A DNA stretch of 64,000 bases, from contig NHNY01000019.1 in assembly GCA_002786065.1 (NCBI GenBank), forward strand, positions 248,001-312,000, given 5' to 3'. The stretch comes from Microcyclospora pomicola. Its lineage: Eukaryota; Ascomycota; Dothideomycetes; Capnodiales. The notes under the pieces are model-generated. The model was not told the origin of the DNA. It searched no databases and was given only the letters and a program-made list of their open reading frames with translations. This document shows, piece by piece, positions 42,433 to 52,812 of the stretch; within the stretch, counting starts at the first letter, position 1, and the number at the start of each line of letters is the position of its first letter. The position numbers and the translations under genes are program-made.

Positions 42433-43237
42433 GCTGGGACGGGTGGTGATCGTCGTCGATCAAGTCAAGTGCTGGCTTTTTCGATTGCTTATGATGCTGA
42501 ATGTGGCGATGGAAGGTATAGCATTGGGAGCTGCGGATGATGGTTCCAGGCGAGTACTTACAGTCCAATACATGAACGCCGTCATGTACATGTTAGACTG
42601 ATGGTACCTTATACAGTCAGACTTGTGTACGTTATACTTATGGAAACATGCGATGAGTACTGGTGTGCTGTACGTGACACGAACATCCTCTCCCGCAGCT
42701 CCAAGCCGCTGCTTGCAAATGCGACAAAATCCTCAGATCTTGCTACAGACGCTTTCATGTGCATGAATCCATTCTATCCTTTCCCAGGCTACGTCTCAGC
42801 TCCATCCAGGTATCCAGGGCGGCTTTGAAAGTGTCAAGCACCAGCAAACGACAGCAAGCATCGATAGCGAGACAGGCCATTGATGTCTATCCCTATGGTA
42901 AGACCATGCTGGTCGCGTTGACACAAACCCACCTGCATTGACCTGCCCGGATAGATGCATATTCCCGCGCTGCATTGCACGTGTAAAGAACAAGTATGGC
43001 GGCTAGTCGCTCGAGACCGCAACCGTAAAGGAACAAACGACGGCGCGATAGATGTGAGCAATTCGCAATGCATCATATATATCTGGCGGACTTTCATGTG
43101 CTTGCGGGACTGCTTGCTGCTCTTCCACCGCGCCGCCGCCGCCGCCGCCACCACCACCACGACAACAACTTCACCTTCATCCGTCGCTGACGAGACATCC
43201 ATATCAAAATCTCAATCCGCCAACGTCTGCCACCACC
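42433..43237. other. Intergenic region upstream of the CCCH gene
   Basis: 805 nt between aprataxin and the CCCH gene, same strand. A GCC/CCA trinucleotide run at about 43132-43166 lies in the probable 5' leader. No gene recognised. Confidence 0.45.
43132..43166. repeat. (GCC)n(ACC)n trinucleotide run
   Basis: Uninterrupted GCC then ACC units about 70-105 nt ahead of the CCCH gene's start codon. Confidence 0.85.
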
Positions 43238-45087
43238 ATGCCGTCGACGTTCAACGGCATCAACTTCGCCAGCCCCCGGACGGCCGTCAACATGTCCGCG
43301 AACGCCACCTACTCCGAAGGTGAGCTGGTGGTGGCCAGCTACCGCACCAGAGCCGAGCAGCTCAAGGGGTATGATGACGCGAAGAACGCGTTGCTACAGG
43401 TAAGCAAGACAGACAAGTATCGAAGAAGGCAGGCAGGCAGGCAGCGGTGGCGGTAGCGGTAGCAGTGGTGAGCAAACTAACAGGCAGGCTAACACGGTCC
43501 CGTTGTGGCTCTACAGGAGGTGATCCACGCGTACCACTACAGCATCACCACGCAAGGCCACATGACCCGTGAGCGCGAGGAGGAGCGCAGGATACATGCG
43601 GCCACCATACAGCGGAAGGATCTGATGGAGGAGAACGTCCATATGCTTCAAGGTCTCCTGGTTAGTAGCAGGATTTGCCTACCGTGTCGGCGAGCTTGTC
43701 ATGCTGACCTCGTCGCAGAACCAGAACCCGTTCGTCATCTGCTTGCTCGATGGCAATGAATTCTGCTTCAGCGATGTCCTTCTTGCCCTCGGTGCCGAAG
43801 GTGGCAGACACGTCGCGAACGTCTTGAAGGACAACCTGATGGAATGGTCCCGTGCCAATGTCGCCGGCCTCCCGAAGGAGACAACACTGATCGTGCGCAT
43901 CTTCGTCAATCTGAAAGGTCTCATGCGTAGCCTTTCGGCGAGCAGACAGATCCTCACGACAGAGAAAGTATCCGACTTCTTCCAGGGCTTCATGTCGGAT
44001 AATCCCTTGTTTGATATGGTGGATGTGGGAGATGCCAAAGGCCAGGCTTTGCAGAAGATTACTGGTGAGTACGAAGCGGCTTCGTCTTGCTGACTCTCTC
44101 TGACACGTTACAGACCAGTTCAAGCTGAACAACATGGATTTGCACTGCCGCCAGACGATTGTGGGATGTACTCCAACTGGCGTTCTGTCGGATGCATTTG
44201 AAGAGGCTTATAACCAGGAATCGAAGACTCTGGAACGTGCGTCCTTGGTTGATGGACCGCAGTTGTCGAACAAGCTGATCGCCCTCCGGTATCAGGCGGT
44301 GAAGCTTGGCAAGATTCTGCAGTATCACAAGCCTCCGTCCATGAAAGCTGCAGGTCAGCCTCACATACCTCATGTCGATACTGCCATGGCATCGACTGGC
44401 CTCAGTGGTGCCAGCCAGCCTTTCACACCACGTACCATAACGCCATTCACCCCGGCCACCGTTACCGCCTCTGCAGCTCTGCCAGACTACTCGGAGTTTC
44501 CTCGCATCCGCGCCGATAGCACCACTTCGTCGCTACTCTCGCAGACAGATGTCGGTTACAGCCGCAACGCTTCTCCAGGCGTCTGGGCTAAGGTCGCCAA
44601 AAGCTCCGCCACGCTCCCGCTCACCGACTTGACCCGGCGTGCCTCGCCAGGCTATGCCGGACCAGTCACCACAACCATCCGTCGCAACCGCAGAGGCCAG
44701 CGCATCGATGATCCGATCCCGCACGACCGTGACGAGGTCAGCGCCCTCAAGCGTATCAGGTGGTGCAACCAGCATTACATCGGCAGCGGCTGCTGCCACT
44801 TCATCGCCGGCAAGCCCGAGAAGTGTCCGCACAACCACGACGGCCAGCTCAACGCGCGCGAGAAGACCAATCTCCGTGTCATCGCCCGTGAGACTCCCTG
44901 CAAGCGCGGCACGACCTGCGACGACGTCAGCTGCATCTACGGCCACCGCTGTCCGTGGCCCGCGGCGACTGAGGGCACGATGCGTGGCTTGGGCTGCTTG
45001 AACGGCGAGGCTTGCCGCTTCCCACACGAGATGCATGGTATGGATACCGTGCCTGTCACCATGATCCGTGCCACGGGCGCATTCTAG
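43238..45087 (+). CDS. CCCH zinc-finger protein with a conserved N-terminal domain
   Basis: Exons 43238-43399, 43517-43660, 43719-44064 and 44114-45087 (introns 117, 58, 49 nt) give 541 residues. Residues 1-105 form a charged, helical segment (REREEERRIHAATIQRKDLM). Residues about 105-270 are a conserved domain: NQNPFVICLLDGNEFCFSDV, then TTLIVRIFVNLKGLMRSL and the DMVDVGDAKGQALQKI stretch. The alternating hydrophobic and acidic pattern looks PIN/NYN-like to me, but this is only a guess. The C-terminus holds tandem Cys/His clusters: WCNQHYIGSGCCHFIAGKPE followed by CPHNH, then CKRGTTCDDVSCIYGHRCPW, and CLNGEACRFPHEMHG. These are CCCH RNA-binding fingers. Uncharacterised relatives annotated as C-x8-C-x5-C-x3-H proteins occur in other Pezizomycotina. 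A role in mRNA binding is inferred. Confidence 0.78.
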
Positions 45088-45612
45088 GTTGTTGCATACG
45101 CCGTACTGCAGCCGTTGCTGCTTGATCACGCTTACCATCCATGAGTTGGGAGAAACAATGCGAAACGCTGGAGCTAGCGATTTCTGAGATACCCTGTTGT
45201 TCAATGCAAGTCTTCGTCACTTACGCTCTATCGTTCCATTTGTGATGGTCGGTGACATGTCGTAGGACGATAATGTGTCGCGCTCACTGAGGAGCGCCAT
45301 ATCTCCGTCTTCTCGAATCGAAAGCACATCATCATGTTTGTTATAACGATGTCAACTATATCACGAGCCGTGGTATCATCGATCCTCTGCTGCTTCTCAA
45401 GGGACTGCATGTTGCCATTGAGCGAGACAGTCTTCGGGAGGTGTTGTGTGAGGTCTGCCAGCTATCTGCGGATCTACCCGCTCCATAGGGCTGAAGATCA
45501 AAGCCCCTGGTATTTGTGATGCATGATGGTCGCAGTGATGACGCCCAAGAACTTCTTCTATACCTTTGTGCCACCGAACCACATTTTACACTCCAGCATG
45601 CCACAGTAACGC
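45088..45612. other. Intergenic region upstream of MIP1
   Basis: 525 nt between the CCCH gene and MIP1 on the same strand. No gene or motif recognised. Confidence 0.4.
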
Positions 45613-48600
45613 TTGCGCCAACAAGCCGCAGTCATGCGATCCCGATGTAATCATCACCTCGCGAATGTCTTCGAGCGCACACAGCAATCATCCCTACTGC
45701 GCCTGCGCCCATCACCACCACCCCTGAAGTGGTCGTGTGCATCCCAGGCCTACGCGACCACCGCGCCGGACCCAGAATCCACAACACCACCGCGCAGTCT
45801 GCTCCTCCCAGCCCAGGCACGACACAACGCGATCGGCGTCCAGCACGTCTCGAGCCAGATCTACCCACAGTTGTTCCCGGCGGCCGCGGCGGCCACCAAC
45901 CCACCGACCAATGCGGACCTCGAGCTCGTCGCGCTGTCGCGTACCCATCTCGAGCGCCACGAGCTGCTCGGCAAGACGAGCGACAATGCGCAACCGATCG
46001 GGTTCGCGTTGCCGACGCTGCAGGGCCAGTCCATGGACGAGCATTTCTACCGCCTCGGCATGGAGAGCGCCGAACCGTACCTGAGCCTCGCAAAGAAATA
46101 TGCACGCGCGTCGCCGCCGTCAAAGCCGCGAAAGTGGGCGCGGAGAAGCGGATGGACGAAGTACCTGGAAGATGGCAGCTGGGAGGCGGTGGAGGCGCCC
46201 GATGCGGATGTGCTGACTTTCGACACGGAGGTTATGTGGCGCGAAACCAGCTTCCCGGCGATGGCGTGCGCCGTGTCGGCGTCGCACTGGTATGCCTGGA
46301 TCTCGCCGTGGCTGTTGGGCGAGAGCGAGAACGATCGGCAGCTGATCCCGCTGGGCGACATGCAGACTCCGCGGATCGTGGTGGGCCATAACATCGGGTA
46401 CGATCGTGCGCGGATCTTGGAGGAGTACAGTCTGGAGCAGTCGCGGAACTTCTTCGTGGACACTATGAGCTTGCACGTTGCAGTCAACGGGATGTGTTCG
46501 CGGCAGCGGCCGACATGGATGAAACATCGCAAGGCACGAGACGTACAGGATCAGATCGCGGAAGAGGAGTCGGATGGAGAGCTGTCCTCGCTTTTGGCCA
46601 GTTCGGTCGATGAGATGGATGAGGAGGAAGAGCTGTGGGTTGGACGCTCATCCTCGAACAGTCTACGGGACGTGGCCAAGTTCCATTGCGGCATCACCAT
46701 TGACAAAGCACGACGAGAATGGTTCGGAGAGCTGGATCGGGCTGGTATCGTGGAGCGAATGGACGAACTTCTGGACTACTGCGCGGCAGACGTAGAGATC
46801 ACTCACAAGGTGTACAAGAAGGTCTTTCCAAACTTCCTCGAAACATGCCCCCATCCCGTGTCATTTGCTGCTCTTCGCCATCTTTCGGCAGAGATCCTAC
46901 CAGTGAACAAGAAATGGGACGCATATATTAGAAACGCTGAAGCTACATATCAAGAATTGTCCTCAGGGGTGGAAGAGCGTTTGGCTAGCTTGGCGAACAA
47001 AGCGCTCGAGCACTGTAAAGAGCCAGAGGTCTACCAGAATGACCCGTGGCTCCAGCAGCTGGATTGGAGTGGGCAGGAAGTCCGTATGGTTAAAGGCAAG
47101 AAGAAGGGCGATCCGCCACGGCCAGCTGCGCGACAAAAGAAACCAGGCATGCCTAAGTGGTACAAAGATCTATTTACCAACAACGACTCCGAGATGGCAC
47201 TGACGGTCAGGACGAGAATTGCGCCGCTCCTTTTGAGACTTGCGTGGCATGGCCGCCCGCTGTTCTGGTCGGATCGGTATGGGTGGACCTGTAAGGTTCC
47301 ACAATCTGACGCGCATGAGTTCCGACGCAAGGCAATGCTGGAGTGTGATATGTTGGAGGAGAAAGAAGGTGTGGATATTGATCTCTCTTATGCTTACTTC
47401 AAGCTGCCGCACAAAGACGGCGACTCCGCCAGATGTACCTCGCCTCTCGCCAAGGGCTACCTCAAGTTCTTCGAAGCCGGTACGCTGTCCTCGGAATACG
47501 CATACGCCAAAGAAGCACTCGAGATGAATGCATCCTGTTCGTACTGGATCAGCGCTCGCGATCGCATCACGTCGCAAATGGTCGTCTACGACCGAGAGCG
47601 TGCTGACCTCGCTGCGTCAGACTCGGAGCAAGGCTTTATCCTGCCCCAAGTTGTGCCGATGGGCACCATCACCCGACGTGCCGTCGAGAACACTTGGCTC
47701 ACGGCCGCGAACGCGAAGAAGAATCGCGTGGGCTCAGAGCTCAAGAGCATGATTACTGCCCCACCCGGATACTCCTTTGTTGGTGCGGATGTCGACAGCC
47801 AAGAACTATGGATTGCATCGCTCGTTGGAGACGCGAGCTTCAAACTTCATGGTGGTAATGCGATTGGTTTCATGACACTCGAAGGCACGAAAGCTGCAGG
47901 CACTGATCTGCACTCACGGACCGCCAAGATCCTCGGAATCTCTCGAAACGATGCCAAGGTGTTCAACTACGGTCGTATATATGGCGCCGGACAAAGTTTC
48001 GCTACAACGTTGCTGCGTCAGTTCAATCCGGCGCTGACTGAAGAGGAGGCTCTAGGCACAGCGAAGAACCTCTACTTCGAGACTAAGGGCAAGAAGGAAG
48101 GACGTAAAGTGATTCGAGACCGCAAGTTCTGGCGAGGTGGGACGGAGAGCTTGGTGTTCAACCGGCTCGAAGACTTCGCAGAGCAGGAGAAACCGCGGAC
48201 ACCAGTCCTCGGCGCTGGAATCACTGAAGCCCTGATGCGGAGGTTCATCAGCAAAGGCGGCTTCATGACTTCGCGGATCAACTGGGCGATCCAGTCTTCG
48301 GGGGTCGATTACCTGCACTTGCTCATCGTGAGTATGGATTACCTCTGTCAGCGCTACAACATCAATGCTCGCGTCGCTCTGACCGTGCATGATGAGATCC
48401 GATATCTGGCAAAGGAAGAAGACAAGTACCGCTGCGCCATGGCCCTGCAAGTCGCTAACGTCTGGACTCGAGCCATGTTCAGCCAGCAGATGGGTATCGA
48501 TGACCTCCCGCAGTCCTGTGCGTACTTCTCCGCCGTCGACATCGATCATGTCCTGCGCAAGGAAGTCGATACGGACTGTGTCACTCCATCACACCCTGAA

Positions 48601-49191
48601 GTCATTCCCCCGGGAGAATCGCTTGACATGCTCCAGCTCCTCGCCAAGGGCGACGCGGCCTATCTCGATCCTACCATTACCCCTATCCACGTCCCACACC
48701 CAGAGCGCTTCGACTATACACCCCGCCAGCCCGTCATGGAGTCGCTCCAAACCCCCAACGCCCTAACCTATCTGCGCGCGCAAATTGCCGCCGACACGAC
48801 CGAGCTGAACGAGCTCGTCAAAACCCTCAAGCCCAAACCCACCAAGTCATCCTCCTCCGCCGCCGCCACCTCCCGTCCCCTGAAAGACGCGCCATCCGCT
48901 CAACTTCCCCGCCGCTCATCACCTCCCAAACGTCCCGCCGCCACCCCGACATGGTCCAGCCACCCCACCACTCCCGCGCGACCCCACGGCTACCCAGACC
49001 TCTTCGCCGCCGCCGCGCACCAACCTCCCCGCCCCTCGCAGCCGAGCTACATCCGTCACTACTATCCCTCCTCGTCCTCCTCGGGTAACGCCGCCGCCGC
49101 GCTCGCGAAGAAAGACCTGTCGAAGAGACCCTGGCCGAGTGCGTACGACGTCAGCTCTATGAGCCGCTATGCCGTGGGTGGACGGCCGTGA
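45613..49191 (+). CDS. MIP1: Mitochondrial DNA polymerase gamma
   Basis: Family A polymerase that replicates mtDNA. Intronless, 1192 residues. The start has a basic, acid-poor presequence (MRQQAAVMRSRCNHHLANVF). The 3'-5' exonuclease motifs are present: Exo I VLTFDTEV near residue 203, Exo II IVVGHNIGYDRARIL near 258, Exo III LDYCAADVEITHKVY near 393. Polymerase motifs follow: A FVGADVDSQELWIASLVGDA near 722, B RNDAKVFNYGRIYGAGQ near 780, C VALTVHDEIRYLAKE near 923. After the catalytic core a tail of about 140 residues is low-complexity Ser/Pro/Ala/Thr; yeast Mip1 also has a non-conserved C-terminal extension. The gene converges on PIF1, whose product also acts on mtDNA. Confidence 0.96.
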   Translation: MRQQAAVMRSRCNHHLANVFERTQQSSLLRLRPSPPPLKWSCASQAYATTAPDPESTTPPRSLLLPAQARHNAIGVQHVSSQIYPQLFPAAAAATNPPTNADLELVALSRTHLERHELLGKTSDNAQPIGFALPTLQGQSMDEHFYRLGMESAEPYLSLAKKYARASPPSKPRKWARRSGWTKYLEDGSWEAVEAPDADVLTFDTEVMWRETSFPAMACAVSASHWYAWISPWLLGESENDRQLIPLGDMQTPRIVVGHNIGYDRARILEEYSLEQSRNFFVDTMSLHVAVNGMCSRQRPTWMKHRKARDVQDQIAEEESDGELSSLLASSVDEMDEEEELWVGRSSSNSLRDVAKFHCGITIDKARREWFGELDRAGIVERMDELLDYCAADVEITHKVYKKVFPNFLETCPHPVSFAALRHLSAEILPVNKKWDAYIRNAEATYQELSSGVEERLASLANKALEHCKEPEVYQNDPWLQQLDWSGQEVRMVKGKKKGDPPRPAARQKKPGMPKWYKDLFTNNDSEMALTVRTRIAPLLLRLAWHGRPLFWSDRYGWTCKVPQSDAHEFRRKAMLECDMLEEKEGVDIDLSYAYFKLPHKDGDSARCTSPLAKGYLKFFEAGTLSSEYAYAKEALEMNASCSYWISARDRITSQMVVYDRERADLAASDSEQGFILPQVVPMGTITRRAVENTWLTAANAKKNRVGSELKSMITAPPGYSFVGADVDSQELWIASLVGDASFKLHGGNAIGFMTLEGTKAAGTDLHSRTAKILGISRNDAKVFNYGRIYGAGQSFATTLLRQFNPALTEEEALGTAKNLYFETKGKKEGRKVIRDRKFWRGGTESLVFNRLEDFAEQEKPRTPVLGAGITEALMRRFISKGGFMTSRINWAIQSSGVDYLHLLIVSMDYLCQRYNINARVALTVHDEIRYLAKEEDKYRCAMALQVANVWTRAMFSQQMGIDDLPQSCAYFSAVDIDHVLRKEVDTDCVTPSHPEVIPPGESLDMLQLLAKGDAAYLDPTITPIHVPHPERFDYTPRQPVMESLQTPNALTYLRAQIAADTTELNELVKTLKPKPTKSSSSAAATSRPLKDAPSAQLPRRSSPPKRPAATPTWSSHPTTPARPHGYPDLFAAAAHQPPRPSQPSYIRHYYPSSSSSGNAAAALAKKDLSKRPWPSAYDVSSMSRYAVGGRP

Positions 49192-49765
49192 ACTTTGGCC
49201 CCTCCTCCGACTCTGTATGTTGAACGCGCGAATTCTGTCGTTTTAGTGTTGTCAAGATATCATACCAAGAGTGATAGGAGCAGAAAAAAGCTGCAACCTG
49301 TAGGATTCTGTCAGGACTATCTGATGGCGGATTGAAGCCGTATCAATGCTGGCGGTGTACATTACTACTTCTGGTATATTTACCTAATTTCTCCTTGCCT
49401 ATAGCCTCTTACAGACGTTAATATGTCTTACGATGACAGCCGAGGGAAGCATGGGAGGAGGTCGCAGCTGGACTGTCTATACCTTACCGATATACTGTAT
49501 GCCATCTGCTACGCTTCGTATTATGTATACATAATCTACTCGACTTCAAGCTCATCATGCACGGGAAGGTAAATCTCATGATCTCATCGTAATGTCATTA
49601 CTGTGCGGACAGCGAGCTACGGTCTTTCTATCAATGCCTTTCCCCCTAGGCCTTTGAATTCCGTTACACTGGACACATATACATAAACTGAGGCGAAGGA
49701 GCTCACGGGCAGAGGGTTGCTCGAGCATAGCCCAGCAAGGTCGGACCGAGCGACGTTCCCCGATG
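49192..49765. other. Convergent intergenic region between MIP1 and PIF1
   Basis: 574 nt of 3' flanks, AT-richer than the genes. No gene recognised. Confidence 0.4.
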
Positions 49766-52384
49766 TCAAGTATCCCACTCGTCGTTGACGAACTGCTTCT
49801 CGTACGAGTCCGCGACCAAGCCCGACTTGCTCTTCTTCCTCGGCGGGGCATTGGCGCTGTCCTCCAGAGTCTCCACCTTGGTCAGGTTGACGTAGAAGTT
49901 GCGTACGCGGTCATGTGCGTTGACTTTCTTCGGATCAAAGCGCAGCACCTGCAGTCCAGCCATGCTAGTGGCACGCGAGAGCGCCACATACGCCTGGCCT
50001 TTTTCAAACACCTTGCCCAGGTCGACTTTGACGCGCTCGAGCGTTTGGCCTTGGGCTTTGTGGATGGACAGAGCCCATGCGAGGATGAGCGGAACCTGCA
50101 TACGCGACGCCTGTACTTCGCCGTTGGGGAGTTCGACTTTCCAGGTCTCGGGCTGGCACAGCAGATCGCGTGATGTGCCGTCCGGGATGGTGAAGCGGAC
50201 AACGGGATACTGTTTCGAGGTGCTGATCACGCGCGATTTCGCCTTCTCTTCGAGTCCCTGACCTTGATCACCATCTTCGTTGTTACCGTCGTTGACGTGA
50301 TAGCGGTCAAACGTGCTCTCGTCCATGAAGCCAATGACTCGCCCAATCGAGCCGTTGACAAGGCTTTCATCCACGTTCTTGATCAACATCACCTGCGCAC
50401 CCTTCTTCAACACGATCAATTCAGGCGCCATACAGTTCTGTAGCAGCTTATCGCGTTGTGTCTTGTCAACGATGGCGCCGCCGTCTCTGGCTTCGAATGG
50501 GACATTTGCACCTTGTAACATCTGTAGGCGCGTACTGTTGGCTCTGTCGACTTCATTACGAGTGGGGAACAGCTCCGTCGCTTCCATCGCGTCCTCGAAA
50601 TTCGGGTCGCGGTTTAGACTTCTGAAAGCCTTGATCGAGGACTCGGTCAACCGCCCTTCACGCATTTCGTTCAACATACCGGCAAATACTAGACGGCGTC
50701 AGCAACAATCTGAGTTTGACATACGTGTTCAGCACTTACTTGGATCCTTTTGACGGAAGACATGATGCAGGCCAATCGTGTATTCGATAGTAGTGTTCCA
50801 GGTCGCAGCATCAAACGCAAACTTGGCTACCTTGCCGTAGTCTGGCACGGGCGGCAGCTGGAAGAAATCGCCAGTAATGACGAGCTGGATTCCACCGAAC
50901 GGCCGCCCATTGTTACGCAGCTGTCGTGCTACTGCCTCCAATTTGTCAAAGAGCTCGCCATCAACCATAGAAATCTCATCAATGATGAGTACCTTGGTCC
51001 GCAGCCACCTCTGCTTTGATTTTTGGTTTCTTTTGATCTTCTTCACGAGCTCAGGCACATCCTCCTTGCCCAGCCCAATGCCGGCGAAACTATGCAGAGT
51101 CACTCCTCCAACGTTGCATGCTGCCAATCCTGTCGAAGCGGTCACGGCAACGCGGTCTGGCTCACGCTGGTAGTTCTTCCTCAGGGATGCGATGATCTCA
51201 CGCATCAGCACAGACTTTCCAGTTCCGGCGGAACCTGTGAAGAACACGCTGTGCTTCTTCTCGAGTACCAGATCTAGGACATGCTGTTGCTCTTCGCTCA
51301 GAAAAACTCTTGCGGGCCGTGCACGGGCACTCTTTGCTTTTCTGACGTCTTCCTCTGTCCCCTCGTGCGCCTTGATGGGTTTCTTTGCTTCAGCTCGGTG
51401 TTGTTTCTGCTGTTCTTTGATCGCGCTGGCTGTTGTATTCCATGGGAAGGACGACAACTTTTTCTCCTTGGACATGGGCGTAGACAATCCTCGAGTGGGT
51501 TGACCTTTGTCTGCAGGCTCGGGCACATCTTTATTCCATGGCAATACTCGACGCTGCGTGGGTCGGGCTCCGACTTCGTCTCGAGGCGCAGCCGACGATT
51601 TGTACGCAAATCGTTCCAAAGGTGCATGGTGCTCGGCTGGCGACGAGGACCAGGGTAACGGCTGGCTACTAGCCGGTGCCAAGCGACCGCTCGACGCAGA
51701 TGGCAAGTCTGGTCCTGCATACCCGGAGTCTACGAAGGTGTTGAGATCGGGTAATGCCTGAGCTTGACGTGGAAGAGTAGGATAGAGACCAATTCCTGAG
51801 ACTGAACCTTCCGCGGGCTGCGAAGGAAGCTTTGGATAGCTGATCGTCGTCTTTAGAGTGGGATCCTCCACGTCCAAATCAATATCACTGTCGAAGTCGT
51901 CTTCTCCAAACTCGACCGCGCTCATCTTGCGACTTTCAGAAGATTTCGTCTTCTGCTGGAGCCCGGCGTGATTCTCGAACGAGGCATCAACGACTTTGGC
52001 AAGTCCATTCGCTGTCCGCTTTACACCATGTTGTGACGAAGACTGGAACCTCTTTGCGCCGTTGGAAGTCGCGGGTCCGAGAGGATTTCTATATCCAGAG
52101 CTTATTGATTGCACGGATGGGACGGGCTGTTCTTGTGGGCTAGAGGAAAAGAACTTCTGAACACCTGAGGTTGCCTTGACGTTTTCTTTCTCATGCTTCA
52201 GCACAGCTCCACGGAGCATCGTTCGTATAGGAAGAAGTGCGTGGTGGGAACGCGTCGTCGGAAAGTGGGGAGGGTGAATTCGTGGAATGGGGAGAATGGG
52301 AGAAGGCGTGGACAATGGCCGAGATCGAGCAATGTTGGCAGTTGTCAATCGCGTTCTCCCTGTCGTTAAGCCGCGCGGAACCAT
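49766..52384 (-). CDS. PIF1: PIF1 family 5'-3' DNA helicase
   Basis: Helicase that keeps mtDNA stable, removes telomerase and unwinds G-quadruplexes. Exons 52384-50740 and 50688-49766 (51-nt intron) give 855 residues from the first ATG. Two in-frame starts matter: from 52384 the first 55 residues are Arg/Ser/Thr/Pro-rich with no acidic residue, a mitochondrial presequence; from 52219 ([14 protein letters not shown]) the protein would lack it. The N-terminal third is disordered; a PCNA-box-like VQKFFSS is visible near residue 77. The helicase core has the Walker A motif [17 protein letters not shown] near 385, [16 protein letters not shown], Walker [14 protein letters not shown] near 470 and the Pif1 signature region through [18 protein letters not shown]. 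The C-terminal motif [22 protein letters not shown] is intact. A basic PRKKSKSG near the end could be a nuclear signal. Confidence 0.95.
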
Positions 52385-52812
52385 ACAGTGAACAACGAAA
52401 GAGTAGAGGACAAGAACTGCGACGGCGCATATAAAACAACAGTGTCCATGCACTCGATGCGGCCAGCGAGATCGAGTATGTAGACGCCCACATCACAAAG
52501 GCGCGTCTCCTATCGCGAGATACCACTAGTCTAGATTCTGAACGTGTTCACGTGATCACATTTCAACCACACGCGACCGCCATCAATCACTGGCCTCCAA
52601 TTGCTGCATTGAGTACATGAATCATTGATACTGGATAGCATACAAGTCAATCATTTGATTTCTCCTCCTCCATGCTACAGAGGCAGGATGCAGCCAACTC
52701 TACTTCGGTCTTGCACTCGACGGAGCATATGCCCGCAATTTCGTTGCAGTCGAAGCTTTTTCGTACCGTTGTCGTGGTTTACCACAGAGCAAGATCCATA
52801 AGTGGAAAGCGT
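52385..52812. promoter_or_regulatory. Upstream region of PIF1
   Basis: 428 nt between PIF1 and the upstream minus-strand gene's stop. An upstream in-frame ATG at 52453 would add 23 hydrophobic residues; I consider it leader. No motif called. Confidence 0.35.

Noticed and set aside
45729-46391. 220-codon plus-strand frame in the 5' part of MIP1
   Set aside because: Alternative frame of a gene whose exonuclease motifs are in the main frame.
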